A DNA stretch of 64,000 nt from an uncultured Lachnospiraceae bacterium (lineage in GTDB: Bacteria > Bacillota > Clostridia > Lachnospirales > Lachnospiraceae). The stretch's first letter is position 1. Each line of letters begins with the position of its first letter. The notes below the pieces were generated by a model that made no database searches, was not told the origin of the DNA, and saw nothing but the letters and a program-made list of their open reading frames with translations. Below are positions 44,567 through 54,235 of the stretch, piece after piece. The stretch lies in assembly GCA_910579285.1 (NCBI GenBank), contig CAJTTT010000015.1, positions 1 to 64,000 on the forward strand, given 5' to 3'. Both the position numbers and the translations under genes were made by a program.

Positions 44567-44768
44567 GTCTCACATCATCAATAGCCCGGATTGTATCTGC
44601 ATTAGGAACATCCATAGAAATAGCAAACGGTATTCTCTGTTCTCTTACCGCCTGTTTCGCCGATATTGTAAAGAAAGTCGTCATATCCATTCCAAGATTA
44701 GATACAAGTTCTTGCAACTGCGATTTTAAATCCTCATCTATTCTCATTGTTATATTCGTTGTTGCCAT
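44511..44768 (-). pseudogene. DinJ/RelB-type antitoxin with a chimeric tail
   Basis: The first 70 or so residues are a normal RHH antitoxin: TTNITMRIDEDLKSQLQELV, then MDMTTFFTISAKQAVREQRIPF and ADTIRAIDDVRHGRN. After that the usual toxin-binding tail is replaced by SKTGKRRTAVREE, which is toxin-coding DNA read in another frame. The DNA-binding part should still fold, so it may be expressed, but it has lost its toxin-neutralising segment. Confidence 0.78.
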
Positions 44769-44875
44769 AGTATCAACTCCTTCCTTACAATATCATATTA
44801 TCCAAAATGTGCCACGTCAATACATTGTATGTATAGAGCACGCAGGCCAGGCGCACGTCTCCACCGCGATCATCC

Positions 44876-45037
44876 TATCTGCGCTATTTCTGCTCTGGAT
44901 CGACTATGCCCAGCGCAACGGTGGCTCTGATCATGGGACATACGGAAGAAGTGAACCAGACTCACTATAATTACGACATTATGGAACTGACAATCAAGAA
45001 GAGTGCAATGGAGCAGATCTGCGCGATACCCACCTAA
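44876..45037 (+). pseudogene. C-terminal remnant of a tyrosine recombinase
   Basis: In one frame the 53 codons read YLRYFCSGS, then TVALIMGHTEEVNQTHYNYD and MELTIKKSAM to a stop. This matches the end of phage/ICE-type integrases: the GHTEEVNQTHY segment holds the conserved His and the tyrosine nucleophile. No start codon or N-terminal domain is present, and upstream sequence is not integrase-like in this frame. It ends about 90 bases from the tRNA-Met gene, a usual integration target. I interpret it as a scar of a lost element. Confidence 0.75.
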
Positions 45038-45078
45038 AAAGGGTTGTATCCAACTGTATCCAAAAAAACGGAGACATA

Positions 45079-45115
45079 AAAAAGGCGGAAAGCCAGTAAA
45101 ATCAAGGCTTTCCGC
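45079..45115 (-). terminator. Terminator of the tRNA-Val/tRNA-Met unit
   Basis: A 10-bp stem (GCGGAAAGCC with GGCTTTCCGC, 11-base loop) is followed on the minus strand by a T-run. It lies 15 bases after the tRNA-Met gene. Confidence 0.88.
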
Positions 45116-45129
45116 ACTCTTAAAGGTAA

Positions 45130-45203
45130 TAGCGAGAGGGGGACTTGAACCCTCGACACTACGGGTATGAACCGTATGCTCTAGCCAGCTGAGCTATCTC
45201 GCC
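45130..45203 (-). tRNA. tRNA-Met (anticodon CAT)
   Basis: The 74-base minus-strand sequence folds into a cloverleaf: acceptor GGCGAGA with TCTCGCT and discriminator A, D stem GCTC with GAGC, anticodon stem TACGG with CCGTA, and loop TTCATAC with CAT. The G-T first pair and the anticodon stem lacking three G-C pairs point to elongator Met; a tRNA-Ile with modified CAT is not excluded. Confidence 0.94.
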
Positions 45204-45252
45204 ATATATGAAATTAGTAGAACCACAGGGAAGCCGTCTCCGGCTTCCCAAA

Positions 45253-45325
45253 TGGGGCCTATAGGGCTCGAACCTATGACCCTCTGCTTGTAAGGCAGAT
45301 GCTCTCCCAGCTGAGCTAAGACCCC
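45253..45325 (-). tRNA. tRNA-Val (anticodon TAC)
   Basis: The 73-base sequence has acceptor GGGGTCT with AGGCCCC, D stem GCTC with GAGC, anticodon stem TCTGC with GCAGA, loop CTTACAA with TAC, and T stem ATAGG with CCTAT. It is the first gene of a two-tRNA unit. Confidence 0.95.
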
Positions 45326-45361
45326 GTTTATTTGCGGGTCACTCTCGCAACCCGCTCTGCT

Positions 45362-45391
45362 AGTATACAATTGTTTCCTATGGCTTGTCAA
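45362..45391 (-). promoter_or_regulatory. Promoter of the tRNA-Val/tRNA-Met unit
   Basis: On the minus strand TTGACA (45386-45391) and TATACT (45362-45367) are 18 bases apart. The first tRNA begins about 37 bases after the -10 box. Confidence 0.7.
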
Positions 45392-45474
45392 CCCTTTTTT
45401 CCTATTTTTTCAAACCACTTTTCTAAATTTGTTTTCAGCCCGCATATACCGCCTGTTTTAACCGCCAAATACTA

Positions 45475-47253
45475 TTACATCCTCTCAGGCGCTGAAAAAC
45501 CAAGCAGATCAATGCAGGTCTCCAGCACCTCCTTGGTCAACGCAAGCAGCGCAATCCAGCCTGCTTTTTTCTGTCCGTTCTCCTCCGTGAGAATCTTCGT
45601 CTCATGGTAGAAGTGGTTGAACGCATTGGCCAGATCATAGATATAAGCGCAGATTTTGTGAGGCGCAATCTCCTCACAGGCTGTCTCCATCATGGCATTG
45701 TATTTCGCAAGTTCCAGCATCAGACTCTTCTCGGATCCGTTCACCGCCTCATCAATGACCATATCAGTCAAATCCCCGCCCTGTTCCTCATACTTGGCGA
45801 GAATTGACTTGATCCGTACAATGGTGTAGAGAATGTACGGGCCGGTATCCCCCTCAAAGGAAGTAAACCTGTCCATATCGAAAATATAATCCTTAGACGC
45901 CTGATTGGACAGATCACCATACTTGATCGCCGCCAGTCCGACGATTTTCGCCGTTTCCCCAGCCTGCTCCATATCAATCTCGTAACCCTTTGTCTCCGCA
46001 TTCTCGCGGATCTTGCGGATCATCTCCTCATTGATCTCACGGATCAGGTTCTCCAGCCGCATGACGCCTCCCTCTCTTGTCTTAAAGGGTTTGCCGTCCT
46101 TGCCGTTCATGGTGCCGAAGCCGATATGCACAAGCTCTGTATCTTCATTGACCAGTTTGGTCTTTTTCGCACAGCGGAACACCTGCTCAAAATACAGATC
46201 CTGTCTCTTATCGGTCAGATAAATCAGTTTGTCCGGGTGGAAGTTTTCCATACGGTCCATAATGGTTGCCAGATCCGTTGTATTGTAGAGAGAAGCGCCA
46301 TCGGATTTTAAGATCATGCAGGGAGGCACTTCCTTTGTGTCCGTCTCCTCCTTCACGTCGACAACCAGCGCGCCGTCGCTCTCGTAGGCGTAACCGCCTT
46401 TTTTCATGGCTTCCACCATGCCCGGTATGATATCGTGCACGTCAGACTCGCCTTTCCAGAGGTCAAATTCCACGTTCAGGTTGGCATAGTTTTTCTTTAA
46501 GTCCGCCACCGACACAGCGATGATATGATCCCAAAGCGCGCGGTACCCGCGCACGCCGCTCTGCAGCTTGTAGGTGGCCTCCATTGCGTCTGCCTTGTAG
46601 GCCTCGTCCTCCTTGGATTTGGCGCTGGCGGTAGGATAAATTTCCTCCAGCTCGGATATGGTAAACGGCGCATCCTTCGGGTATTCCCCCTCGTAGGAAC
46701 CGTCAAAATAGATCAAGTCAGGCTGTCTTTTCTGCAGTTCCGTGATGATAAGCCCCATCTGCAGCCCCCAGTCTCCCAGATGAATGTCGCCGATCACCTC
46801 ATGCCCCGCATAACGGCAGATCCGCTTGATGCTCTCTCCGATAATGCCGGAGCGCAGGTGTCCCACATGGAGCGGTTTTGCCACATTTGGACCGCCATAG
46901 TCAATAATCATTTTCTTTGACTCCGGCGCCTGGAACCCGAACTTCTCCGCGCCGGACATCTCCCTCAGGTAATCCCGCACAAAAGACTCCTTCACTTTCA
47001 TATTCAGAAAACCGGGAGCCACGGCGCAAACCTCAGACAGCACAGCATTCTCCTGCAGTTTCTCCGCCACCTCCTGCGCGATCATCAGAGGCGCCTTGTG
47101 GTATTTCTTCGCCCCCGCCATAGCGCCGTTGCACTGGTATTCACACAGATCCGGCCTGTTTGACAAGGTCACCCTGCCAAGTTCGGCATCATACCCAGCC
47201 TCCGCAAACGCCTTTTTCATTTCTTCTGATATCAAGTCCAATATTTTCTGCAT
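45475..47253 (-). CDS. argS: Arginyl-tRNA synthetase
   Basis: This class I synthetase of 592 residues has the HIGH motif in PNVAKPLHVGHLRS, GDIHLGDWGLQMG, YLTDKRQDLYF, and FKTREG in place of KMSKS as usual for ArgRS. The N-terminal Add1 domain and the C-terminal anticodon-binding DALR domain are complete. GGAG lies six bases before the ATG at 47253, better than the ATG at 47265. No T-box leader is recognisable. Confidence 0.97.
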   Translation of the reverse strand: MQKILDLISEEMKKAFAEAGYDAELGRVTLSNRPDLCEYQCNGAMAGAKKYHKAPLMIAQEVAEKLQENAVLSEVCAVAPGFLNMKVKESFVRDYLREMSGAEKFGFQAPESKKMIIDYGGPNVAKPLHVGHLRSGIIGESIKRICRYAGHEVIGDIHLGDWGLQMGLIITELQKRQPDLIYFDGSYEGEYPKDAPFTISELEEIYPTASAKSKEDEAYKADAMEATYKLQSGVRGYRALWDHIIAVSVADLKKNYANLNVEFDLWKGESDVHDIIPGMVEAMKKGGYAYESDGALVVDVKEETDTKEVPPCMILKSDGASLYNTTDLATIMDRMENFHPDKLIYLTDKRQDLYFEQVFRCAKKTKLVNEDTELVHIGFGTMNGKDGKPFKTREGGVMRLENLIREINEEMIRKIRENAETKGYEIDMEQAGETAKIVGLAAIKYGDLSNQASKDYIFDMDRFTSFEGDTGPYILYTIVRIKSILAKYEEQGGDLTDMVIDEAVNGSEKSLMLELAKYNAMMETACEEIAPHKICAYIYDLANAFNHFYHETKILTEENGQKKAGWIALLALTKEVLETCIDLLGFSAPERM

Positions 47254-47504
47254 TCTGATCTCCATTCCGGCGCTTCGTGTGATTTTTCACACCGCCCTCC
47301 ACTTCAAAGCGTCCCCCGCCGTGTCTGCACGCATGCATACGCCGGGAAATCGCGGTTTATGACTCATAAGCAATGCAATTTTACCACAAATCCCCACAGA
47401 TGTCATTTAAATTCCCTATATAACATAAAACTGCGACAGCAAACCCGTCATTGCACTGATCTTATGGGTGCCTGAAATTCCCACCTGGAACAAAATCACC
47501 GCTG

Positions 47505-48239
47505 TCATGTCCCCGCCGATATCTGTCTTTTGGAATACACACACCCGCAGTAATCCTGCCGGTACAGTCCATATTCCTTCGACAGCTCAATCGACCGCTT
47601 GTAACCGTCCTTTTTCTTAAAATCCGACGGCAGCCAGGCAACGCCGTACTCCCTCCCAAGCTTCTCACCGATTTCATTGAGTTTCCCGGCATTCTTTAAA
47701 GGACTGATGGAAAGGGTCGTGGTGAAATAATCATACCGCCCTGCCTGCGCCATCCGGGCTGTCTCCCTGAGCCTCAGCTCATAGCAGGCAAAACATCTCT
47801 CGCCGCCCTCCGGGCACTGCTCCAGACCTTTCGCCATCTCGTAGAACCGCTGCGGCTCATAGTCCCCCTCGATCACATCGATCCGATATGCCGCGCTTTC
47901 ACTTTCCGCCTGCTGCCCTTCTGCACCATATGCTGTCTCCCTGTCAGACACCATGACACCGTTCGAGTTCTTATTGACCTTGTCAGTCAACTCCTTGTTG
48001 TACGCGGCAATCAGCCGTTTCTGCTCCTCCACACGCTTGCAGTACTCTGCATCCTCGGTAATATTCGGATTGAAATAAAAGACCGTGATCTTGAAATACT
48101 GCCGCAGATATTCCAGTACATAACTGCTGCACGGCGCACAGCAGCTGTGCAGAAAAAGAGTCGGAGCGCTCCCGTCCGCCGCACAGATACCGTCTATGAT
48201 TTTATCCAGTTCCTTCTGATAGTTTCTGACCGTGTTCAT
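47505..48239 (-). CDS. queH: Epoxyqueuosine reductase QueH
   Basis: QueH reduces epoxyqueuosine to queuosine in tRNA without cobalamin. The 244-residue protein has the expected cysteine pairs: HSCCAPCSSYV near the start, CFACYELRL in the middle and YCGCVYS near the end, ligands of its iron-sulfur and metal sites. The segment LSISPLKNAGKLNEIG matches the family. A non-conserved insert lies near residues 95-115 (ETAYGAEGQQAESES). It may be co-transcribed with the gene upstream at 48359-50965. Confidence 0.92.
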   Translation of the reverse strand: MNTVRNYQKELDKIIDGICAADGSAPTLFLHSCCAPCSSYVLEYLRQYFKITVFYFNPNITEDAEYCKRVEEQKRLIAAYNKELTDKVNKNSNGVMVSDRETAYGAEGQQAESESAAYRIDVIEGDYEPQRFYEMAKGLEQCPEGGERCFACYELRLRETARMAQAGRYDYFTTTLSISPLKNAGKLNEIGEKLGREYGVAWLPSDFKKKDGYKRSIELSKEYGLYRQDYCGCVYSKRQISAGT

Positions 48240-48358
48240 ATTTTCCCATTCCTTACTTTACATGCTTTTCTCTGCCATTCCGCCAAAGGATCCTGCCCGT
48301 TGACCAAGCCGGTTCTCTTCCGCTTCTCCGCCTGCTCTGCCGGTTACGCCGCGCAGCT

Positions 48359-50965
48359 TCAAAACACAACGCTTCTCTCCTGCTCCACCTGATAGACCGC
48401 ATCAGCCGCGATTTCATACACTTTCCTGTAATCCGTCTCCTCCACCAGACAGCCTGTGATCCTGTAATCATCCAGCCCCGTCCTGTAGAGCACATGGACA
48501 ATATTTTTTCCTCTGTACGGATCCGCCCAGAGCGCCAAAGGCGTGTCAGCACTGCTCTCCATTTCTTTCACAAACATGGCAAGTCCCCTGTCCGCTTCCT
48601 CGTATGCCGCCTTTCCTTCCCCGTCTTCCCATCCTGTCACATGGTCCTTCTGCAAGGTGAACTCCAGATAATTCCTGGCATATAAGTTCGCCAGATACCG
48701 TATGCCCTTGTGGTAGCTTTCCTCCTGCCCATCGTTGTCGAGATCACACTGGTAATCCCCCTCGTTCCCTTCCGACCGCTCCGCCTCCTGGTCTGCTGTC
48801 CGCTCCGCTTTCCCTGTTATCTCCCGGCCCTTATCAAGCCGCTCCTTTACCGCAGCACATTCTTTCGTCATGCGCTGTGCCAGACTCTCATAACCTGCCT
48901 CCGCCCAGATCTGCCGGATCTCATACTCTTTCGGAACCAGGTGAAGCGATGCTTCCTCCACTCTCTTCCCGTCCTCATAGCAGCTCCATGTATAGCCCTC
49001 ATAGATCAGACTGCTATAGTCAAAATCAAGGAGGCACAGATACTGCTTTCCCTCATAGGTAAGGATGCCAAATTCCTCCTGCACTTCAAAAAAACTGTCT
49101 GTCTCCTCATAGAATCCATCCGGCCGTCCTTTCAGAAAAATATAGTCCGCATTGCCGGAAGTGCCGCCGATAAAGTGGCCGTACAGCCGCCCCACCAGAT
49201 CCTCCGCGCCGTCATTGTCGCAGTCTGCCTGCAGAAACGTATACATATAGTTATAGTGGGCGGCCTCCTGTACCTGCTGCCGTACAGCCATATCTCTTCC
49301 GGCGAGGGATAGCATCTCCTCCTGCGTCAGTTCCCTGCCGCTTCCCGTTGTACACAGACCGCCCGCATATTTCCCATCCGCCGTGCCAAGCACCGCAGAT
49401 TCCTCTCCATCTCCCACTTCACTTAAGAGAACCGGGTCCTTTCCCGCCGCCATCATACTGGCGGTCTCATCCAGAAGAGCCTGTGGAATCTGTTTCCGTT
49501 CTCCTTCCATCCTGTGCATTCTGGCATAGACTTCTTTCGGCGCCATGCCGTCATAAAAACGCTCATACAGAAGCCGCACTCTTCCCTGTTCTTCCCGCTC
49601 CCACGCATCCAGGGAAAAGGTTTCCTCAAAGAGAAGATGTTTTGGCGCATCCTCATAGGCCCAGATTTTTAACCCGTCTTCCACGATGGACACGACACAT
49701 TCCCTCTTTTTCACCAGCGCATTCCCCTCCCACTGCCAGATGGCCTCCGCCGCGCTTACAGGCCCCCATTCGGCGGGAATGTCATTGTTGGTAATGCTCC
49801 AAATGGTCTCCGTCTCAGGGAATCCCTTTTCATACAACAAAGAGAGCTCACACTGTGCCGGCTCATAGACCTTTGTCTGCCGGTTCCACAGATAGGTTTC
49901 CCTATATCCCGCCAAATCCGGGCAGCCGTCAAAGTTTACGTCCTTTATCTGAATCCATCCTTCGCTGCTGCTTCCTAAATCTCCCGGAATCTCCTGAAAG
50001 GGTCTTTCGTAATACCCTTCCCTGTACAGCCGCAGCTTCGTGTTTCCCCTCCGCCTTTCGCATGCATAGAGAAAGGAAATTCCCTCCTCCGGCGCAAGCC
50101 TGCGGTAAGAAAAGGCATCGGGCTCCTTCCAGTATCCGACGCTGCCGCCGTCCTTCCAGTACACCATGCCATCTGCAAGCAGCTCTCCAAAGCTGCATCT
50201 TTCCTCTATCGCAATCTCCTGCACCAGGCAGACCGCATCGCCCTGCACCAAAAAGAAATAAAGATACCCGTCCTGCTCCAGCCGGTAAATGTACTCCCTC
50301 TTCCCTTGATCCGCATACATACAGCATCCCACCGCCTCCGGCAGCAGATCAAAAAAGGCGCAAAGAAGCGCCGTCTCACTGCCGTATGCCGCCCTGTAAT
50401 GCAGCAGACGGATCCTTGGCGGCAACGCGGGGTACACCTCGATTCCATCGCCCCCTACCCGGTCCGCATACACCTCCTGCGCACCGCACAGATCCAGAAT
50501 CCGCCCTTTGCTCCCATCAGACAAAAAATTCCCCGTGCAGAAAATATTGCCGTTGTCGGCAGCCGCAATCGGTTCGGCTTGAACGCCCTCCGGCAGTGTC
50601 ACGCTAAGACCGGCGTATGTCAGAACATTTCCCCGTATCACAGCCTCAGGTTCATCCTGCGTCAGCACAGCGCTCTCTTCCCTTGCTCCAGGATCCTCTG
50701 CAGCGGGCGGCTCCGGCTCCCCGTTTCCGGCATTGTCCTGCTCCTTTGCCTCCGCTTCTGCCAGATCTGCGCCCGCCTCTGCCGAGGAACAGCGCCCGCT
50801 GTCAGCATTTCCCTTTTCTGCAGGACTGTACCTAACGGCTGCGGGTTCCTTCTCCGCAGAGCCATATCCGCCGCTGTCCACACCGCCAAAGATAACCCCG
50901 AGCAGCATGCACAGCGACAGACCGCCCCCTATTCCTTTCTTAACAAAATTCTCCCTTTTTATCAT
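48359..50965 (-). CDS. Large exported protein with EF-hand-like repeats, unrecognised
   Basis: I do not recognise this 868-residue protein. An N-terminal signal or anchor (GIGGGLSLCMLLGVIFGGV) precedes an acidic, Ala/Glu-rich low-complexity region to about residue 100. The body is beta-rich with many Trp, Tyr and Cys. Three short acidic loops, DVNFDGCPDL, DCDNDGAEDL and DLDNDGQEE, resemble the calcium loops of dockerin/VCBS/FG-GAP-like repeats. GAGGA precedes the ATG. It lies between carB (20 bases) and queH (about 120 bases) and shares no obvious pathway with either. Extracellular location is inferred. Confidence 0.75.
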   Translation of the reverse strand: MIKRENFVKKGIGGGLSLCMLLGVIFGGVDSGGYGSAEKEPAAVRYSPAEKGNADSGRCSSAEAGADLAEAEAKEQDNAGNGEPEPPAAEDPGAREESAVLTQDEPEAVIRGNVLTYAGLSVTLPEGVQAEPIAAADNGNIFCTGNFLSDGSKGRILDLCGAQEVYADRVGGDGIEVYPALPPRIRLLHYRAAYGSETALLCAFFDLLPEAVGCCMYADQGKREYIYRLEQDGYLYFFLVQGDAVCLVQEIAIEERCSFGELLADGMVYWKDGGSVGYWKEPDAFSYRRLAPEEGISFLYACERRRGNTKLRLYREGYYERPFQEIPGDLGSSSEGWIQIKDVNFDGCPDLAGYRETYLWNRQTKVYEPAQCELSLLYEKGFPETETIWSITNNDIPAEWGPVSAAEAIWQWEGNALVKKRECVVSIVEDGLKIWAYEDAPKHLLFEETFSLDAWEREEQGRVRLLYERFYDGMAPKEVYARMHRMEGERKQIPQALLDETASMMAAGKDPVLLSEVGDGEESAVLGTADGKYAGGLCTTGSGRELTQEEMLSLAGRDMAVRQQVQEAAHYNYMYTFLQADCDNDGAEDLVGRLYGHFIGGTSGNADYIFLKGRPDGFYEETDSFFEVQEEFGILTYEGKQYLCLLDFDYSSLIYEGYTWSCYEDGKRVEEASLHLVPKEYEIRQIWAEAGYESLAQRMTKECAAVKERLDKGREITGKAERTADQEAERSEGNEGDYQCDLDNDGQEESYHKGIRYLANLYARNYLEFTLQKDHVTGWEDGEGKAAYEEADRGLAMFVKEMESSADTPLALWADPYRGKNIVHVLYRTGLDDYRITGCLVEETDYRKVYEIAADAVYQVEQERSVVF

Positions 50966-50984
50966 ATGGGCTTATCCTCAAAGC

Positions 50985-53900
50985 CTACTTCCCCCGCCTC
51001 GCAATGGATGCAATATCAATCAGGGTCATCTCCTCCTGAGTCGCCGCGTTTTCCAGACTGGTCACAAGCGCGGCGGCCGTGTCCATCGCCGTGATACAGT
51101 TGACGCCCGTCTCGATGGAGGTTCTGCGGATCAAAAAGCCGTCCCTGCTCTTGTCGCGACCCTGGGTCGGTGTGTCAATCACCAGGTCAATCCTGTGTCC
51201 CAGAATCAGATCCATGACCGTGGGCGATTCCTGGGAAATCTTATTTACCTTGCGCGCCTTTACTCCGGCTTCATTCAGCGCAGCCGCCGTGCTTCTGGTG
51301 GCGTAAATGATATAGCCAAGCTTCTCAAAACGGCGTGCCACCTCGATGGCCTCCCCCTTGTCCGCGTCTTTCACCGTAATAATCATCTGTTTATGCTTCG
51401 GCAGACTCACGCCCGCGCCGAGAAACGCCTTGTAGAGCGCCTCGTTAAAGGTCTTTGCAATGCCAAGGCACTCGCCGGTGGACTTCATTTCCGGCCCCAG
51501 GCTGATCTCCGCGCCCCGGATCTTCTCAAAGGAAAATACCGGCATCTTGACGGCAAAATAGTCCGCCGCCGGCTGTAAGCCCGGCTCATAGCCCAGATCC
51601 CTGATCTTCTTCCCGATAATCACCTCCGTGGCCAGATCCACGATCGGAATGCCCGTCACCTTGCTGATATAAGGCACCGTGCGGGAAGAGCGGGGATTGA
51701 CCTCGATCACATACACCTCATCGCCCATGACGATAAACTGGATGTTAATCAGGCCGATTACATGGAGCGCTTTCGCCAGCCTTCTGGAGTATTCGGCAAT
51801 CGTCTCCTTCACCTTAGCGCTGACCGTGGGCGCCGGATAAACTGAAATGCTGTCGCCGGAATGCACGCCCGTCCGCTCGATATGCTCCATGATGCCCGGA
51901 ATAAGAATGTCCGTGCCGTCGCAGACCGCGTCCACCTCCAACTCCTTGCCTTGTAAATATTTATCCACAAGAATGGGATGATCCTGCTCGTAGCGGTTGA
52001 TCACCGCCATAAACTCCTCAATTTCCTGATCAGAAATGGCGATCTGCATTCCCTGTCCGCCAAGCACATAGGAAGGGCGTACCAGCACAGGATAGCCAAG
52101 CCTGTTGGCCACGGCCTTTGCCTCCTCTGCCGTGTAAACCGTACCGCCTGCAGCTCTCGGAATCTCCGTCTCCTCCAGAATCCTGTCAAAAAGCTCCCGA
52201 TCCTCCGCCGCGTCCACGTCCTCCGCCTTTGTGCCAAGAATCGGCACACCCATTTTCATCAGGCTTTCCGTCAGTTTGATGGCCGTCTGTCCGCCAAACT
52301 GCACCACCGCGCCGTCGGGCTTCTCCACATTGACGACGTTCTCCACATCCTCCGGTGTCAGCGGCTCGAAATAGAGCTTGTCCGCAATGTCAAAGTCTGT
52401 GCTCACCGTCTCCGGATTGTTGTTGATGATAATGGTTTCATACCCTTCCCTCGCAAATGCCCAGGTGGCGTGCACAGAACAGTAGTCAAACTCGATGCCC
52501 TGCCCGATGCGGATAGGGCCCGAGCCTAAGACGAGCACCTTCTTTTTCGGGTGGCTCTCCACCACCTCCGTCTCAGAACCAAACACGGAGTAATAGTAGG
52601 GCGTGCTCGCCGCAAACTCCGCCGCACAGGTATCCACCATCTTAAAAGCGGCAACAATGCCGTTTTCATAACGCATGTTCTTGATTTCTTCCTCAGTTTT
52701 CCCCGTCAGCCTTGCAATCACACAGTCTGGAAACTCGATCCGCTTCGCCTCTTTCAGAAGCTCCACCGTCAGCGGCTCCTTTATAAGCCGTTCCTCCATC
52801 TCCGTAAGTATGGCAATCTTATCAATAAACCAGTGATCCACCATAGTAATCCTGTGGATCGTGTCGTAATCCACGCCCTTGCGGACTGCCTCCGCAATCA
52901 TGTAGATTCTCTGGTCATCCACAACCTCCATGCGCTCCAGCAGCTCTTCCACCGTAAGCCCGGAAAAATCATAGCTCCTCAGACAGTCCACATGCTGCTC
53001 CAGGGAACGGATCGCCTTCATCAGCGCCCCCTCAAAGTTATTGCCGATGCTCATCACTTCGCCCGTGGCTTTCATCTGCGTCGTCAGAGTACGCTTCGCC
53101 GTGATAAACTTATCGAAAGGCAGTCTCGGTATCTTCACCACACAGTAGTCAAGGGCCGGCTCAAAGCTGGCATAAGTCTTGCCTGTGATGGCATTTTTGA
53201 TCTCATCCAGCGTATAACCAAGAGCAATCTTTGCCGCCACCTTGGCGATCGGATAGCCGGTGGCCTTACTCGCCAGCGCGGAAGATCGGCTCACACGGGG
53301 ATTCACTTCGATCACGCAGTATTCAAAGCTTGTGGGATGCAGGGCAAACTGCACATTACAGCCTCCTGTAATCTCCAGCTCGTTGATGATATTTAAAGCG
53401 GCGCTTCGGAGCATCTGATATTCCTTGTCCCCAAGCGTCTGGGAAGGCGCCACCACAATGCTGTCGCCGGTGTGCACACCAACCGGGTCGATGTTTTCCA
53501 TATTGCAGACTGTGATGCAGTTGCCCGCACTGTCACGCATCACCTCGTACTCAATTTCCTTCCAGCCTGCAATACACCGCTCCACCAGAACCTGTCCTAC
53601 CCGGGAAAGGCGAAGACCGTTCGCCAAAATCTCCTCCAGCTCGATCTGGTTGTGGGCGATGCCGCCGCCGGAGCCGCCAAGCGTATAAGCCGGCCGGAGC
53701 ACCACAGGATAGCCGATTTTATTCGCAAAAGTCACACCGTCCTCGATACTTTCCACCACAAGGGAAGGGGCGCACGGCTCCCCGATCTTCTCCATCGTCT
53801 CCTTAAACTCCAGACGGTCTTCCGCCTTGCGGATGGTTTTCGCCGTGGTGCCGAGAAGCAGCACGTTATGCGCCGCCAGAAAGCCGGACTCATCCAGCTC

Positions 53901-54200
53901 CATCCCCAGATTTAAGCCCGCCTGGCCGCCCATATTGGGAAGCAGGGAATCCGGCTTTTCCTTAATGATAATCTGCTCTAACACCTGAGTTGTCAGCGGC
54001 TCGATATATACCTTATCTGCGATATCGCCGTCTGTCATAATGGTGGCCGGGTTGGAGTTTACCAGAATTACCTCCATGCCCTCCTCCTTTAAGGAGCGGC
54101 ACGCCTGCGTTCCCGCATAGTCAAACTCCGCCGCCTGCCCGATCACAATCGGACCCGAACCGATGACAAGCACTCTTTTCACATTTGGATTTTTAGGCAT
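50985..54200 (-). CDS. carB: Carbamoyl-phosphate synthase large chain
   Basis: CarB makes carbamoyl phosphate from bicarbonate, ammonia and two ATP for arginine and pyrimidines. The 1071-residue protein has both homologous halves: VLVIGSGPIVIGQAAEFDYA with GGSGGGIAHN, and VLVLGSGPIRIGQGIEFDYC with GGQGMQIA, then a C-terminal allosteric domain (DADKGEAIEVARRFEKLGY). GGAGG lies seven bases before the ATG at 54200. It follows carA across a stem-loop. Confidence 0.98.
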   Translation of the reverse strand: MPKNPNVKRVLVIGSGPIVIGQAAEFDYAGTQACRSLKEEGMEVILVNSNPATIMTDGDIADKVYIEPLTTQVLEQIIIKEKPDSLLPNMGGQAGLNLGMELDESGFLAAHNVLLLGTTAKTIRKAEDRLEFKETMEKIGEPCAPSLVVESIEDGVTFANKIGYPVVLRPAYTLGGSGGGIAHNQIELEEILANGLRLSRVGQVLVERCIAGWKEIEYEVMRDSAGNCITVCNMENIDPVGVHTGDSIVVAPSQTLGDKEYQMLRSAALNIINELEITGGCNVQFALHPTSFEYCVIEVNPRVSRSSALASKATGYPIAKVAAKIALGYTLDEIKNAITGKTYASFEPALDYCVVKIPRLPFDKFITAKRTLTTQMKATGEVMSIGNNFEGALMKAIRSLEQHVDCLRSYDFSGLTVEELLERMEVVDDQRIYMIAEAVRKGVDYDTIHRITMVDHWFIDKIAILTEMEERLIKEPLTVELLKEAKRIEFPDCVIARLTGKTEEEIKNMRYENGIVAAFKMVDTCAAEFAASTPYYYSVFGSETEVVESHPKKKVLVLGSGPIRIGQGIEFDYCSVHATWAFAREGYETIIINNNPETVSTDFDIADKLYFEPLTPEDVENVVNVEKPDGAVVQFGGQTAIKLTESLMKMGVPILGTKAEDVDAAEDRELFDRILEETEIPRAAGGTVYTAEEAKAVANRLGYPVLVRPSYVLGGQGMQIAISDQEIEEFMAVINRYEQDHPILVDKYLQGKELEVDAVCDGTDILIPGIMEHIERTGVHSGDSISVYPAPTVSAKVKETIAEYSRRLAKALHVIGLINIQFIVMGDEVYVIEVNPRSSRTVPYISKVTGIPIVDLATEVIIGKKIRDLGYEPGLQPAADYFAVKMPVFSFEKIRGAEISLGPEMKSTGECLGIAKTFNEALYKAFLGAGVSLPKHKQMIITVKDADKGEAIEVARRFEKLGYIIYATRSTAAALNEAGVKARKVNKISQESPTVMDLILGHRIDLVIDTPTQGRDKSRDGFLIRRTSIETGVNCITAMDTAAALVTSLENAATQEEMTLIDIASIARRGK

Positions 54201-54235
54201 TATATTTCCTCCATTTCTCAACCCCAAAGAAACAT

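Noticed and set aside
47254-47460. T-box leader before argS
   Set aside because: There is no T-box core sequence or specifier-type stem in the upstream stretch.
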